Source: an uncultured Eubacteriales bacterium (GTDB lineage Bacteria > Bacillota > Clostridia > Oscillospirales > Acutalibacteraceae). From it: a stretch of 64,000 nucleotides of DNA. Under the pieces are notes generated by a model. The model was not told the origin of the DNA. It searched no databases and worked only from the letters and a program-made list of their open reading frames with translations. Shown here piece after piece: positions 24,872 to 33,796 of this stretch; positions within the stretch are counted from its first letter, which is position 1, and the number at the start of each line of letters is the position of its first letter. The DNA lies in NCBI GenBank assembly GCA_934486705.1, contig CAKSQS010000001.1, forward strand, positions 97,886-161,885. The letters run 5' to 3'. The position numbers and the translations under genes were made by a program.

Positions 24872-25558
24872 TTGAAGAAGAGTATTATTAGTTTTCTCTC
24901 TATGTTTTTGATTATCGTTTTGGGGTATACACATATTTCTGCTTTGGAAGTTGAAGATTCGAGTGACGAATTTATTCCAATATATAGAATTGAGGATCTG
25001 TATAATATTAGAAATGATTTAAATGCAAATTATAAACTCATGAATGATATAGATTTATCTAAAGCCACAGAGTTAGGTGGTGACTGGGATTTTGAGGGGC
25101 GAGGTTGGAATCCTATAGGTAGCAATAACATTTATGAAAGAGATAGTTTTTCCGGAATATTCGATGGTGGAGATCATATAATTAAAGGCTTACGTATATA
25201 TATCAATTCTCAACCAAGTGGTTCTTCAAGAGTTTGTGTTGGTTTGTTTTCTGAAATAAGTGGTGAAATAAAAAATTTAAAGATATTTGAAGTTGATATT
25301 AGTATAGAAAATGTTTCAAATATTACAGGTGTTCTTGCAAGTGTAAACACTGGTAAAATTTCAAACTGTTATACGTCTGGGAATATTAAAGTTGGAGACC
25401 TTTATCATAGCACACGCGCAGGGGGAATTGTTGGAGAAAACAATGGCGAACTTCTTGATTGTGGAAATAATACTTCGATTAAAGCAGAAGGAAATAGTTT
25501 TGTAGAAGTAGGAGGAATTGCTGGTAAAAATCATTCAAAAAATATGATGACAGTATAA
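24872..25558 (+). CDS. secreted GLUG-repeat protein, N-terminal part of a split gene
   Basis: A TTG start with CTGGGGG upstream gives a signal peptide (KKSIISFLSMFLIIVLGY) followed by repeats of the GLUG type, for example FSGIFDGGDHIIKGLRIY and AGGIVGENNGELLDC, which form a beta-helix-like surface domain. The frame ends at TAA 25556-25558, just after an A6 run (25537-25542). The same protein continues in the -1 frame through 26616, so this is one gene with a frame change. Base composition is more AT-rich than in the flanking housekeeping genes. Confidence 0.75.
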   Translation: MKKSIISFLSMFLIIVLGYTHISALEVEDSSDEFIPIYRIEDLYNIRNDLNANYKLMNDIDLSKATELGGDWDFEGRGWNPIGSNNIYERDSFSGIFDGGDHIIKGLRIYINSQPSGSSRVCVGLFSEISGEIKNLKIFEVDISIENVSNITGVLASVNTGKISNCYTSGNIKVGDLYHSTRAGGIVGENNGELLDCGNNTSIKAEGNSFVEVGGIAGKNHSKNMMTV

Positions 25559-26616
25559 ATTCATTTGAAAACTGTTATAATAAAGCTGGAATAACAGGCT
25601 ATTCGACAGATTATTATGCTAGTGCGATGACATGCGCAGGTGGAATAGTTGGAGTTAACACAAATGGGAAAATTTATTCATGTTACAATGCAGGAAATAT
25701 TAACGGGGAAACACCGGCGGGTTCTCCAAGCAACAAAAATGACAATAAAAAAGCATATGTAGGTGGTATAGCCGGAAATTCTGAGTACGGCTCATCTGTA
25801 ACAATAAATGGAACAACGTATAAATACTCACAAACAATTGTTGACTCATATAATAGTGGAGATATTTCTTCATGTTCAACTCGTTCATATATTGGTGGAA
25901 TAGCAGGCACGTGCGAAATTGTCAAAAGGTGCTATTCAGTTGGTAAAATTATTGATAACAGCAATTATGTGAGTTCACAGATTATAAATGGAATTACATT
26001 TACATCACACGGAAGTATAGAGAATTCTTATTATCTATCTGGATATGGAAAAGGCGGGGTTGGTTCTACAGCACTTACATACGGGCAAATGAAAATCTCA
26101 TCATTATTTAAAGGATTTGATTTTAACGATACTTGGCAACAAGATGCAAACGCTGAATATCCATACCCACAGCTACGTGCGATTCCTTATAATGGGAACG
26201 AAAGTATCGAAAAAATTGAAATATTAACAATGCCAAAACAAATTTTATATTATTTAAATGAAGAAATTAACATTGAAGGTGGTATTTTAAAAATAATATA
26301 CAACACAGGAAAAATTGAGGAAAAAGTATTAACTGACGATATGATAAGCGGATACAATTCAAAAAATATTGGTCGTCAAACGCTAATAGTTAAATACAAA
26401 GAATTTGAAACAACATTTGATATTACTATTATTTTTATGACGGGTGATATTAACATTGACAGGGAAGTAAATATATTGGACTTAATTTGCCTTAAAAAAT
26501 TCTTTGCCAACCCCTCCGAAAATAACGTTTCATCCGAGTGTCTTGACGTTTTGGGCGACGGAAAAATAAATTCCGCCGATCTTGCCGCTTTAAGGCGAAA
26601 ATTGTTATTTCAATAA
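25540..26616 (+). CDS. GLUG-repeat, Ig-like and dockerin C-terminal part of the split surface protein
   Basis: In the -1 frame the protein resumes at the A-run as YDDSINSFENCYNKAG and continues with GLUG repeats (CAGGIVGVNTNGKIYSCY, YVGGIAG), then an Ig-like domain from IEKIEILTMPKQILYYLN. It ends in a type I dockerin with two calcium loops: DINIDREVNILD and DVLGDGKINSAD. The first ATG in this frame is 25627 and has no ribosome binding site, so separate translation is unlikely. A dockerin implies docking to a cohesin scaffold, none of which is in this window. Confidence 0.75.
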   Translation, partial: KYDDSINSFENCYNKAGITGYSTDYYASAMTCAGGIVGVNTNGKIYSCYNAGNINGETPAGSPSNKNDNKKAYVGGIAGNSEYGSSVTINGTTYKYSQTIVDSYNSGDISSCSTRSYIGGIAGTCEIVKRCYSVGKIIDNSNYVSSQIINGITFTSHGSIENSYYLSGYGKGGVGSTALTYGQMKISSLFKGFDFNDTWQQDANAEYPYPQLRAIPYNGNESIEKIEILTMPKQILYYLNEEINIEGGILKIIYNTGKIEEKVLTDDMISGYNSKNIGRQTLIVKYKEFETTFDITIIFMTGDINIDREVNILDLICLKKFFANPSENNVSSECLDVLGDGKINSADLAALRRKLLFQ

Positions 26617-26632
26617 AGAAATATAAAAACCG

Positions 26633-26662
26633 GCGGGCGTATAGTATTATCTATACGCCCGC
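26633..26662 (+). terminator. hairpin terminator after the dockerin gene
   Basis: GCGGGCGTATAG (with flanking G) at 26633-26644 pairs with CTATACGCCCGC at 26651-26662 around TATTAT. There is no long T-run, only TGTTTG. Confidence 0.6.
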
Positions 26663-26689
26663 TGTTTGAATGGTGTCTTTAGACGTGGA

Positions 26690-27462
26690 AAAAATCCCTC
26701 GGTTCTACCGAGGGAAGAAAAAAGAGCGGAGCGACAAAAAATGTGGCGAGCTTGATGCGAGCCGAAAGACTTTTAAAAAAGAAGAACCTCATGTAAAATA
26801 GTAGTGGTTTGGCGACCGCATTACTAAAAAACAGGAGGTTTTTCAAATGAAAGAAAATAATGAGATAAAAAGTACAGCACACAGCAAATATAGGTGTCAG
26901 TACCATATAGTTTTTGCTCCAAAGTATAGGAGAAAAGAGATATATGGCAAACTGAAAAAAGATATAGGAGCAATACTTAGGAAATTATGTAATCAAAAGG
27001 GAGTAGAAATAATAGAAGCAGAAGCATGCCCCGACCATATACATATGCTGGTGAGTATCCCACCGCACATAAGTATAGCACAATTCATGGGATATCTCAA
27101 GGGGAAAAGTACATTGATGATTTTCGACCGACATGCAAATTTAAAATACAAATACGGCTCAAGAAGTTTTTGGTGTAGAGGATATTATGTAGATACAGTC
27201 GGTCGAAATAAAAAAAGTTATAGCGGAATACATAAGGAATCAGTTAGAAGAAGATTATGCAGCAGACCAGATTAGTATAAAAGAATTTACCGACCCGTTT
27301 ACGGGTGACAAGAGAAAGTAGGCAAAAAAGCAACCGCACGTGAGCGGTTGCCGGAGAATGTAATGCGGTGCTAAACTTTCAAAACCCCTTTTAGGGGTCA
27401 AGCCAGTAATCACCCCTTATAGGGGTGGAGCAAACCACCGGTTGAACCGGTGGTTTTGATTA
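26690..27462 (+). mobile_element. IS200/IS605-family insertion sequence (tnpA only)
   Basis: The element carries a single HUH transposase gene flanked by subterminal hairpins instead of terminal inverted repeats. On the left is CCCTCGG...CCGAGGG (26696-26714). On the right is a series ending in AAACCACCGGTT/AACCGGTGGTTT (27432-27456), with further hairpins at 27331-27352, 27384-27398 and 27411-27427. No tnpB is present. Ends are approximate because IS200 elements make no target duplication. Confidence 0.8.
26847..27321 (+). pseudogene. tnpA: IS200-type HUH transposase TnpA, frameshifted
   Basis: The 0-frame gives 142 residues: CQYHIVFAPKYRRKEIYG, the HUH pair H64/H66 in CPDHIHMLVSIPP, and the catalytic tyrosine in GYYVDTVGRN (Y113/Y114). 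After an A7 run (27210-27216) the frame leaves the family sequence; skipping one base restores KKVIAEYIRNQLEEDYAADQ and the normal end DPFTGDKRK at stop 27319-27321. The catalytic core is intact; only the C-terminal helix is affected, so activity could persist if slippage on the A-run occurs. CAGGAGG precedes the ATG. Confidence 0.8.
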
Positions 27463-27485
27463 TACGAAATGTAATAAAAGGCATT

Positions 27486-27868
27486 TTTTGACAATATTTC
27501 AGTGATTGGGAACATCCAAATTATATTATTGCAGAATTTTTTACAGAAATATGTAAAAAACACTTGATTTTTGCGAAAATATATGTTATAATATGGAAAA
27601 ATTCCAATGGAGATGTAGAAAAAATGCGGTATATTTATAAAATCCGGCAGGATGTTTTAGATACCGAAGAGGCTCGGTACACGGTGTACGGAATTGACGT
27701 AATACATAATTCGGATGTTGTAAGGTCGGTAAGCAATTTATTCTGCGACAGTGAAAACGCCGAAAATTTCGCAAAATTTTGCAGCAGTAAAAACATACCG
27801 CCCGAAGAAATAGAAGACATTGCGGCGGAGATTTTAGACAGACCCGAAAGAAATTTCCGTTTTTCCGC
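27486..27868 (+). repeat. duplicated segment, copy 1 (promoter plus small gene)
   Basis: This segment matches 35106-35485: a looser upstream part starting TTTTTGACAATATTT, then near-identical sequence from TTGATTTTTGC through the promoter, ribosome binding site and most of the small gene. Confidence 0.75.
27564..27592 (+). promoter_or_regulatory. promoter of small gene copy 1
   Basis: TTGATT 27564-27569, 17-base spacer, TATAAT 27587-27592. The identical arrangement is found before copy 2. Confidence 0.7.
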
Positions 27869-27908
27869 CGTGTATGACCTACCGCTTATGTACAGCTTTA
27901 TTGCTTGA
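27624..27908 (+). CDS. DUF6514-like small protein, copy 1
   Basis: A 94-residue protein: MRYIYKIRQDVLDTEEARYT, VYGIDVIHNSDVVRSV, FCDSENAENFAKFCSSKNIP and PEEIEDIAAEILD. This pattern (an extended N-terminal strand with YGID, then two helices with C and E-rich ends) resembles DUF6514, small Firmicute proteins of unknown function. ATG 27624 follows TGGAGAT at 27608-27614. Its paralogue at 35244-35501 is nearly identical for 75 residues but has a different C-terminal tail. Confidence 0.7.
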   Translation: MRYIYKIRQDVLDTEEARYTVYGIDVIHNSDVVRSVSNLFCDSENAENFAKFCSSKNIPPEEIEDIAAEILDRPERNFRFSAVYDLPLMYSFIA

Positions 27909-28056
27909 TATAATCAACTTTTTAACACTCCTAAAAATTGCTTATGAACCTATGAAGTCCCCCGTTAAGGGGGGAGTATCAACGGCAAGCTTTAGCGGGA
28001 TGAAACGGCTATAAGAAAAAATAGCGCCGACAGGCAAATTTATACGGTAAACAAAA

Positions 28057-28096
28057 CCATCGGGCAGCCCGAAAAAAAGCTGCCCGATGGTTTTTT
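28057..28096. terminator. terminator between copy 1 and the beta-mannosidase gene
   Basis: CCATCGGGCAGC (28057-28068) pairs with GCTGCCCGATGG (28079-28090), with six Ts after it and As before it, so it can work on both strands. The rest of the 27909-28126 gap contains a CCCCGTTAAGGGGGG repeat-like stretch and no gene. Confidence 0.8.
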
Positions 28097-28126
28097 ATCG
28101 GCTTGACAATTGCGTTTAGCCGTATA

Positions 28127-30280
28127 TTATTCATTGAGTCCCCGCAGGGCGTTGTCCTTTTCGCTGCAGCGGTATAAAAGCTTATAGCAATTATCCGCCC
28201 TGCCGCTTTCGGAGATCAGGTGTATTTTTATATACTCGGCTTTTCTGCATGCAGGCAAAACAAAATTTACCGTAGGCCCTATTTTGCAGCTGTTAGCGTT
28301 TATTTCGCCCGTTTTCCATTCGAGCAGCTCCGTTTTTTCGCCGCCTATTTCTACTGCTGCGGTCACGGCGTCTTCGGTTTTTAAGGGGGTGTCGTTATGA
28401 TACCATATTTCAAAGGAAAGCAGCTCGCCGTTTTGCCATGAGAATTTGGGTATTCTTGCCGTTGCAAGCGTCGGGCGCAATGAGTTCTGCACCGCATAGT
28501 ATGACGGCTTTTTCACATTGGGATACCCGATAATCGAGTTGCCGGCGGCGGTTATCCACGGTTCGTTAAAGCACCAGTTTATTGCCATTGAGCAGTGCGG
28601 CCACTGTCTTCTGCTTTCTTCAAAGGCAGCCTTGTAGCCCTCGGTTTGCAGCCAATTAGAATAGGTCACGACGTCCTCCAATGAGCCTATTTTCCCGAAA
28701 TAGCTTTCCAAAACATCTAAGCATAGCCAGCGTTCATCACCCCATGCTCCAAAGCCGTGGTGGCATATCCAGCTGTCGGTTGCGGTTATGGGGAACAGCT
28801 CGTTTTCGGGAATAATCTTTTTCAGCCGCGCGGTTTCTGTAACGGCGGGTACTCCGAACTCGGTATATGCGGTGGCGGTTGATGATTGGAATATCTCAAA
28901 AACCTCTTTGCCGCAGTCATCCGCGAAGGTGTAGCCGCCGTGCGCCATTCCGCCGCGGGGGGACGACAGTATAAAGGGTATTTCCCTGCAAAGCGTGTAG
29001 CAAAGCAGGTTTAAAAGCCTTATCGGCAGGGATTGATCGGTCATTCCCGACCAACCGTTTAAAAGCTCGTTTCCTCCGCAGAAAAGGGCTATACACGGGT
29101 GACCGCGCAGCTCCCTTATAATAGACGCAGCCTCTTTTTCAAGCACCGATAAATAGTGCTCTGAGCCCTCGTAATTATTGCAGGCAAGCGGAAATTCCTG
29201 CCATACCAAAATGCCGTGCTCATCGCACAGGTCGTAAAGTTCGGGCTTGGCAAGACCCGCGCCGCCCCATATGCGGAGTATGTTCATATTGGCTTCTTTT
29301 GCGCTTTTTACAAGAAATTCGTTGGTTTCAGCCGAGGTGTTTGCGGGGAATAATTCGGGGTTTACATAGTTTGAGCCCTTGGCAAAAATTCTTCTTCCGT
29401 TAAGGCACACGGTAGCCGGCATGGGGCAAGGACCTTTCGGGAAATCAAGGGGTTCGTTTTCCGTGCCGACATTCATTACAAGGCTTACCGTTCGGAAACC
29501 GATTTTGCCGGTTTTAACCTCGCTGCCGCTTTCAACGGAATAGGAGTAGAGGTTCGGCTCGCCCTGACCGCTGCACCACCAAAGCTTTATATCGGTAAGC
29601 TTGGGTTCTTTATCGCTGCCCCTGTAAACGACCTTTCCACTCGGGTCGGCTACGGTTATTGTAACCGGTGCTTTGCAGTCAATATCAAAGTGCAGCTTTG
29701 CAAAGAGCCTTTCAATATTAAGTTCATATTTAACCTCAACCCTCCCGATACTTGCATCACTGCGGGTTTCGAGATACGCGGGCCGCCAAAAGCCCGATAC
29801 GAGCAGGCGCGGATTCCAGTCCCACCCGTAGCATACGGGCGGCTTGCAGCTATCGCTTGCCTCAACCCTTGTGCCGGGAAAATCGCATTGCTTTTTGGGG
29901 TGCGGGTGAATAAGCACCGTAAGCGTATCGCCCGGTTTTGCAATATCGGTTATGTCTGTTTCAACGGGGGTGTACATACCTTCTCCCGAAAACAGCTTGC
30001 GGTCCTCAAGAAAAATATCGTATATGTAATCTATGCCCTCGGCAACAAAAAACAGCCTTTCGCCTTTACCGAGACTGTAATTGAGATCGGTTTTATATTC
30101 CCAAAAAAAGCCTTCGGTTTCTTCAAGCTTTTTAACATTTACGGAAAATTGCAGGTCGTTAAGTATACCCTTAAATTCGGCGTAATCGCGTTGGACGTTT
30201 CCCGGTACTGCGGCAGGGAAAAATTCGCTTTTATTCTCGCCGTCCGGCACGCGGGCTTTCCAATTTTGTTCAAATCTCAT
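28127..30280 (-). CDS. GH2 beta-mannosidase-like glycosidase (cytoplasmic)
   Basis: A 717-residue GH2 enzyme without signal peptide. Family marks are GFFWEYKTDL and CYGWDWNPRLL in the N-terminal jelly-roll, NILRIWGGA in the barrel, acid/base E405 in FCGGNELLNGW, and nucleophile E474 in AYTEFGVP. WDWN and GGNE...W are more like beta-mannosidases than beta-galactosidases or glucuronidases. Usual beta-mannosidases reach 800-850 residues, so this is a compact form. It is a single gene with its own promoter (TTGACA/TAAAAT on the minus strand) and would act on imported manno-oligosaccharides. Confidence 0.82.
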   Translation of the reverse strand: MRFEQNWKARVPDGENKSEFFPAAVPGNVQRDYAEFKGILNDLQFSVNVKKLEETEGFFWEYKTDLNYSLGKGERLFFVAEGIDYIYDIFLEDRKLFSGEGMYTPVETDITDIAKPGDTLTVLIHPHPKKQCDFPGTRVEASDSCKPPVCYGWDWNPRLLVSGFWRPAYLETRSDASIGRVEVKYELNIERLFAKLHFDIDCKAPVTITVADPSGKVVYRGSDKEPKLTDIKLWWCSGQGEPNLYSYSVESGSEVKTGKIGFRTVSLVMNVGTENEPLDFPKGPCPMPATVCLNGRRIFAKGSNYVNPELFPANTSAETNEFLVKSAKEANMNILRIWGGAGLAKPELYDLCDEHGILVWQEFPLACNNYEGSEHYLSVLEKEAASIIRELRGHPCIALFCGGNELLNGWSGMTDQSLPIRLLNLLCYTLCREIPFILSSPRGGMAHGGYTFADDCGKEVFEIFQSSTATAYTEFGVPAVTETARLKKIIPENELFPITATDSWICHHGFGAWGDERWLCLDVLESYFGKIGSLEDVVTYSNWLQTEGYKAAFEESRRQWPHCSMAINWCFNEPWITAAGNSIIGYPNVKKPSYYAVQNSLRPTLATARIPKFSWQNGELLSFEIWYHNDTPLKTEDAVTAAVEIGGEKTELLEWKTGEINANSCKIGPTVNFVLPACRKAEYIKIHLISESGRADNCYKLLYRCSEKDNALRGLNE

Positions 30281-30321
30281 TTAAATTTTTATCTCCTTGA
30301 GTTTAATAATATTTTGAGCTT

Positions 30322-30351
30322 ATTTTACTTCACAGAAGAAGTATTTGTCAA
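30322..30351 (-). promoter_or_regulatory. promoter of the beta-mannosidase gene with a spacer dyad
   Basis: Reading the minus strand, TTGACA (30346-30351) and TAAAAT (30322-30327) are 18 bases apart. TACTTC...GAAGTA (30326-30343) forms a dyad inside the spacer, a candidate repressor site. Confidence 0.6.
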
Positions 30352-30454
30352 TAAAATAATGCGATTTTTATACTTTAATGTAATTCGCCGCTTGTAAAGG
30401 GCGGCGCGGTTTTATGCCCGTTTGCGAAAAATGTGTAAAAAAACGGCAAAATAC

Positions 30455-30483
30455 TTGACAAATCGATATTTTTGTGTTATTCT
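30455..30483 (+). promoter_or_regulatory. promoter of the str operon
   Basis: TTGACA 30455-30460, 17-base spacer, TATTCT 30478-30483; leader of about 55 bases before rpsL. Confidence 0.6.
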
Positions 30484-30540
30484 TCATTAGTATGCGGCAG
30501 TATGCGCCGCAACGGAAATTTTATATTGGGAGGTGTAACA

Positions 30541-30963
30541 GTGCCAACGTTTAACCAATTGGTTCGCAACGGTCGTGAAACTGTTGAGAAAAAGGCAAAG
30601 GCTCCGGCTCTTTTAAAGGGTTATAACTCTATGAAACGCCGCCAGACCGATAACGATTCTCCGCAGAAGCGCGGCGTTTGCACAGCCGTAAAGACTTCCA
30701 CGCCGAAGAAGCCGAACTCAGCGCTCCGTAAAATCGCGAGAGTACGTCTTTCCAACGGAATTGAGGTTTCAGCCTACATTCCCGGAATAGGACACAATCT
30801 GCAGGAGCACAGCGTTGTTCTTATCAGAGGCGGACGTGTTAAGGATCTCCCCGGTGTGCGTTACCATATCGTGCGCGGAACCCTTGATACGCAGGGCGTT
30901 GCAAAGAGAATGCAGAGCCGTTCAAAGTACGGTGCAAAGCGTCCTAAAGCAGGTGCGAAGTAA
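30541..30963 (+). CDS. rpsL: 30S ribosomal protein S12
   Basis: A 140-residue S12 beginning [12 protein letters not shown]. The conserved decoding-site segments [20 protein letters not shown] and [17 protein letters not shown] are present, with lysines at the positions linked to streptomycin sensitivity. The GTG at 30541 follows GGGAGG at 30528-30533. First gene of the str operon. Confidence 0.98.
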   Translation: MPTFNQLVRNGRETVEKKAKAPALLKGYNSMKRRQTDNDSPQKRGVCTAVKTSTPKKPNSALRKIARVRLSNGIEVSAYIPGIGHNLQEHSVVLIRGGRVKDLPGVRYHIVRGTLDTQGVAKRMQSRSKYGAKRPKAGAK

Positions 30964-31002
30964 TTTTTAAGTGAATTATCTCTGCTGCATATTAAAAGCG
31001 GC

Positions 31003-31032
31003 GGCGTTTATAATATATGAATATATAACGCC
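31003..31032 (+). promoter_or_regulatory. inverted repeat in the rpsL-rpsG gap
   Basis: GGCGTT (31003-31008) and AACGCC (31027-31032) enclose complementary TATA-rich arms, giving a hairpin in the 137-base intercistronic RNA. In Escherichia coli S7 binds this gap to repress its own operon; an equivalent role here is only inferred. Confidence 0.35.
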
Positions 31033-31100
31033 TCTGCTCGGTGCCACGGGGAAAAGCTTCGAGTACCAATGAATTCATTACTATGAAGGAGGGAAGTAAA

Positions 31101-31571
31101 GTGCCAAGAAGAGGCTTTGTCGCAAAACGCGACGTATTGCCGGATCCGGTATACAATTCAAAGAAGGTAACCCGCCTTATCAACAACATTATGCTTGACG
31201 GTAAGAAGGGCGTTGCTCAGCGAATAGTATACGGCGCTTTCGACATTATCAGTGAAAAAACGGGCAAGGACCCGCTTGAGGTATTTGATCAGGCTATGGA
31301 AAATGTTATGCCGCAGCTTGAGGTTAAGGCTGTCCGTAAGGGCGGTGCTACCTACCAGGTACCTTTTGAGGTTCGCGCCGAAAGAAAGCAGACCCTCGGT
31401 CTGCGCTGGCTGACAACTTACAGCCGCGCCCGTTCCGAAAGAACTATGAAAGAGCGTCTCGCGGGCGAGATTTTAGATGCCGTTAACGGCATGGGCGGCG
31501 CTGCCAAGAAGCGTGAGGATACTCACAAGATGGCAGAGGCCAACAGAGCGTTTGCTCACTACAGATGGTAG
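31101..31571 (+). CDS. rpsG: 30S ribosomal protein S7
   Basis: A 156-residue S7: [20 protein letters not shown] at the start, [19 protein letters not shown] in the middle, [14 protein letters not shown] at the end. The GTG at 31101 is chosen because AAGGAGGG (31087-31094) precedes it and the residues match the family; upstream in-frame codons lack support. Confidence 0.98.
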   Translation: MPRRGFVAKRDVLPDPVYNSKKVTRLINNIMLDGKKGVAQRIVYGAFDIISEKTGKDPLEVFDQAMENVMPQLEVKAVRKGGATYQVPFEVRAERKQTLGLRWLTTYSRARSERTMKERLAGEILDAVNGMGGAAKKREDTHKMAEANRAFAHYRW

Positions 31572-31621
31572 TTTGTATCTACTGATATTTTGTTTCCGTT
31601 TTATGCGGATTGGAGGTTAAT

Positions 31622-33703
31622 ATGCCAAGAAAAGTATCTCTTGAAATGACAAGAAATATTGGTATAATGGCACATATTGACGCCGGTAAAACTACCACAA
31701 CCGAGCGTATCCTTTTCTACACCGGTATTAACCGTAAGATGGGCGAAACTCACGACGGCGCGTCAACTATGGACTGGATGGAGCAGGAGCAGGAGAGAGG
31801 TATTACAATTACCTCCGCTGCTACCACTTGCTTCTGGAAAGACCATCGTATCAATATTATCGACACTCCCGGACACGTTGACTTCACCGTTGAAGTTCAG
31901 CGTTCACTCCGCGTGCTTGACGGCTCTGTAACCGTTCTGTGCGCAAAGGGCGGTGTTGAGCCGCAGTCTGAAACCGTTTGGCGTCAGGCTGACGAATATC
32001 ACGTACCGAGAATGATATACATCAACAAGATGGATATTATGGGTGCGGATTTCTACCACGTTCTTGATATGATTAAGGAGCGTTTCAACTGCAACGGTGT
32101 TCCGATTCAGCTGCCTATCGGCTCTGAGGACACCTTTAAGGGAATTATCGACTTAGTTAACATGGACGCGGAAATTTACTACGATGACCTCGGAAAGGAC
32201 GTAAGACACGAGCCTATCCCCGAGGATATGGTAGAGCTTGCCAACAAATATCACACCGAGCTTATCGAGCATATTGTTGAGCAGGATGAAGAACTGATGG
32301 AAAAATACTTCGAGGGCGAGGAGCCGTCTGTTGAGCAGATTAAGAAGATAATCCGTCAGTCCACAATAGCTAATAATATGGTGCCGATTACCTGCGGTAC
32401 TTCATACAGAAACAAGGGCGTTCAGCCGCTCCTTGATGCTATTGTTGATTATATGCCGGCTCCGACCGACATTGAGGCTATTAAGGGTACCAACCCCGAG
32501 ACCGGCGAGGAAGAGGACAGGCACTCATCCGATACAGAGCCGTTCTCCGCTCTTGCGTTTAAAATCGCAACCGACCCGTTCGTCGGTAAAATTTGCTTCT
32601 TCCGTGTTTACTCGGGTACTGTTGACGCAGGCTCGGGCGTTTACAACTCGGTTAAGCAGAACAGAGAGCGTATGGGACGTATCCTGCAGATGCACGCTAA
32701 CCACCGCGAGGATATTGAAACCTGCTACGCCGGCGATATTGCCGCTGCCGTAGGTCTTAAAAACACCACCACCGGTGATACACTGTGCGACGAGAAGCAC
32801 CCGATCATACTTGAATCGATGAACTTCCCCGAGCCGGTTATCCGCGTTGCTATTGAGCCGAAGACCAAAGCGGGTCAGGAAAAAATGGGTCTTGCACTTG
32901 CAAAGCTTGCCGAAGAAGACCCGACCTTTAAGTGCTATACCGATGAAGAAACCGGTCAGACCATTATTGCAGGTATGGGTGAGTTACACCTTGAAATAAT
33001 CGTTGACCGTCTTCTCCGTGAATTTAAGGTAGAGGCAAACGTGGGCGCACCGCAGGTTGCTTATAAAGAGAGCATCCGCAAGAAGGTTGACCACGAAACC
33101 AAGTATAAGCGCCAGTCGGGCGGTTCGGGTCAGTACGGTCACGTTAAAATTATCGTTGAGCCGAACGAGTCGGGCGCCGGCTATGAGTTTATTAACGCCG
33201 TTACCGGCGGTACTATTCCGAAGGAATTTATTCCTGCGGTTGATACAGGTATACGCGGTGCTTTGCAGGCGGGCGTGCTTGCAGGCTACCCGGTAGTTGA
33301 CGTTAAGGTTACTCTGTACGACGGTTCTTACCACGAGGTTGACTCTTCCGAAATGGCGTTTAAGATTGCCGGTTCTATGGCATTCAAAGAGGCTTGCCGC
33401 TTAGCAGACCCGGTACTCCTTGAACCTATTATGAAGGTTACGGTTATCGTACCTGAGGAGTATATGGGCGACGTTATAGGCGATTTGAACGCTCGCCGCG
33501 GCGAGATTCAGGGCTTTGAGGATCGCTCGGGCGTTAAGCAAATCAACGCTCGCGTACCGCTCGGCGATATGTTCGGTTACGCTACCGACCTGCGCTCTAA
33601 AACACAGGGTCGCGGTCAGTATGTAATGGAGCCGGACGGCTACAAGGAAGTTCCGAAGAGCATTTCCGAGAAGATTATTTCTGCCCGTGCAAAGAAAGAC
33701 TGA
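31622..33703 (+). CDS. fusA: elongation factor G
   Basis: A 693-residue canonical EF-G, the translocase GTPase. [37 protein letters not shown] and INKMD are all present, with domain [17 protein letters not shown] and the C-terminal [23 protein letters not shown] 31622 follows GGAGG at 31612-31616. Unlike the paralogue at 21865 it has a normal G4 motif. Confidence 0.99.
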   Translation: MPRKVSLEMTRNIGIMAHIDAGKTTTTERILFYTGINRKMGETHDGASTMDWMEQEQERGITITSAATTCFWKDHRINIIDTPGHVDFTVEVQRSLRVLDGSVTVLCAKGGVEPQSETVWRQADEYHVPRMIYINKMDIMGADFYHVLDMIKERFNCNGVPIQLPIGSEDTFKGIIDLVNMDAEIYYDDLGKDVRHEPIPEDMVELANKYHTELIEHIVEQDEELMEKYFEGEEPSVEQIKKIIRQSTIANNMVPITCGTSYRNKGVQPLLDAIVDYMPAPTDIEAIKGTNPETGEEEDRHSSDTEPFSALAFKIATDPFVGKICFFRVYSGTVDAGSGVYNSVKQNRERMGRILQMHANHREDIETCYAGDIAAAVGLKNTTTGDTLCDEKHPIILESMNFPEPVIRVAIEPKTKAGQEKMGLALAKLAEEDPTFKCYTDEETGQTIIAGMGELHLEIIVDRLLREFKVEANVGAPQVAYKESIRKKVDHETKYKRQSGGSGQYGHVKIIVEPNESGAGYEFINAVTGGTIPKEFIPAVDTGIRGALQAGVLAGYPVVDVKVTLYDGSYHEVDSSEMAFKIAGSMAFKEACRLADPVLLEPIMKVTVIVPEEYMGDVIGDLNARRGEIQGFEDRSGVKQINARVPLGDMFGYATDLRSKTQGRGQYVMEPDGYKEVPKSISEKIISARAKKD

Positions 33704-33796
33704 TAATTAAAGTAAATAATGCTTGCATTTTCAAGTCTTTTTTGTTAAACTATAATTAAATCAAAACTGCACATAGTATAAGGAGGAAAATATACA

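Noticed and set aside
27331..27456. A run of short palindromes that could suggest a CRISPR or regulatory RNA
   Set aside because: Repeats are not identical or evenly spaced and sit at the 3' end of an IS200/IS605 element, where such hairpins are expected.
29690..30397. A 235-codon plus-strand frame opposite the beta-mannosidase gene
   Set aside because: The minus-strand frame has full GH2 motifs and catalytic glutamates; the plus frame has no family features or start signal.
33704..33796. A separate full promoter for tuf
   Set aside because: TATAAT at 33751-33756 is clear but no -35 lies at a suitable distance (TTGCAT at 33723 is 22 bases away); left as a remark only.
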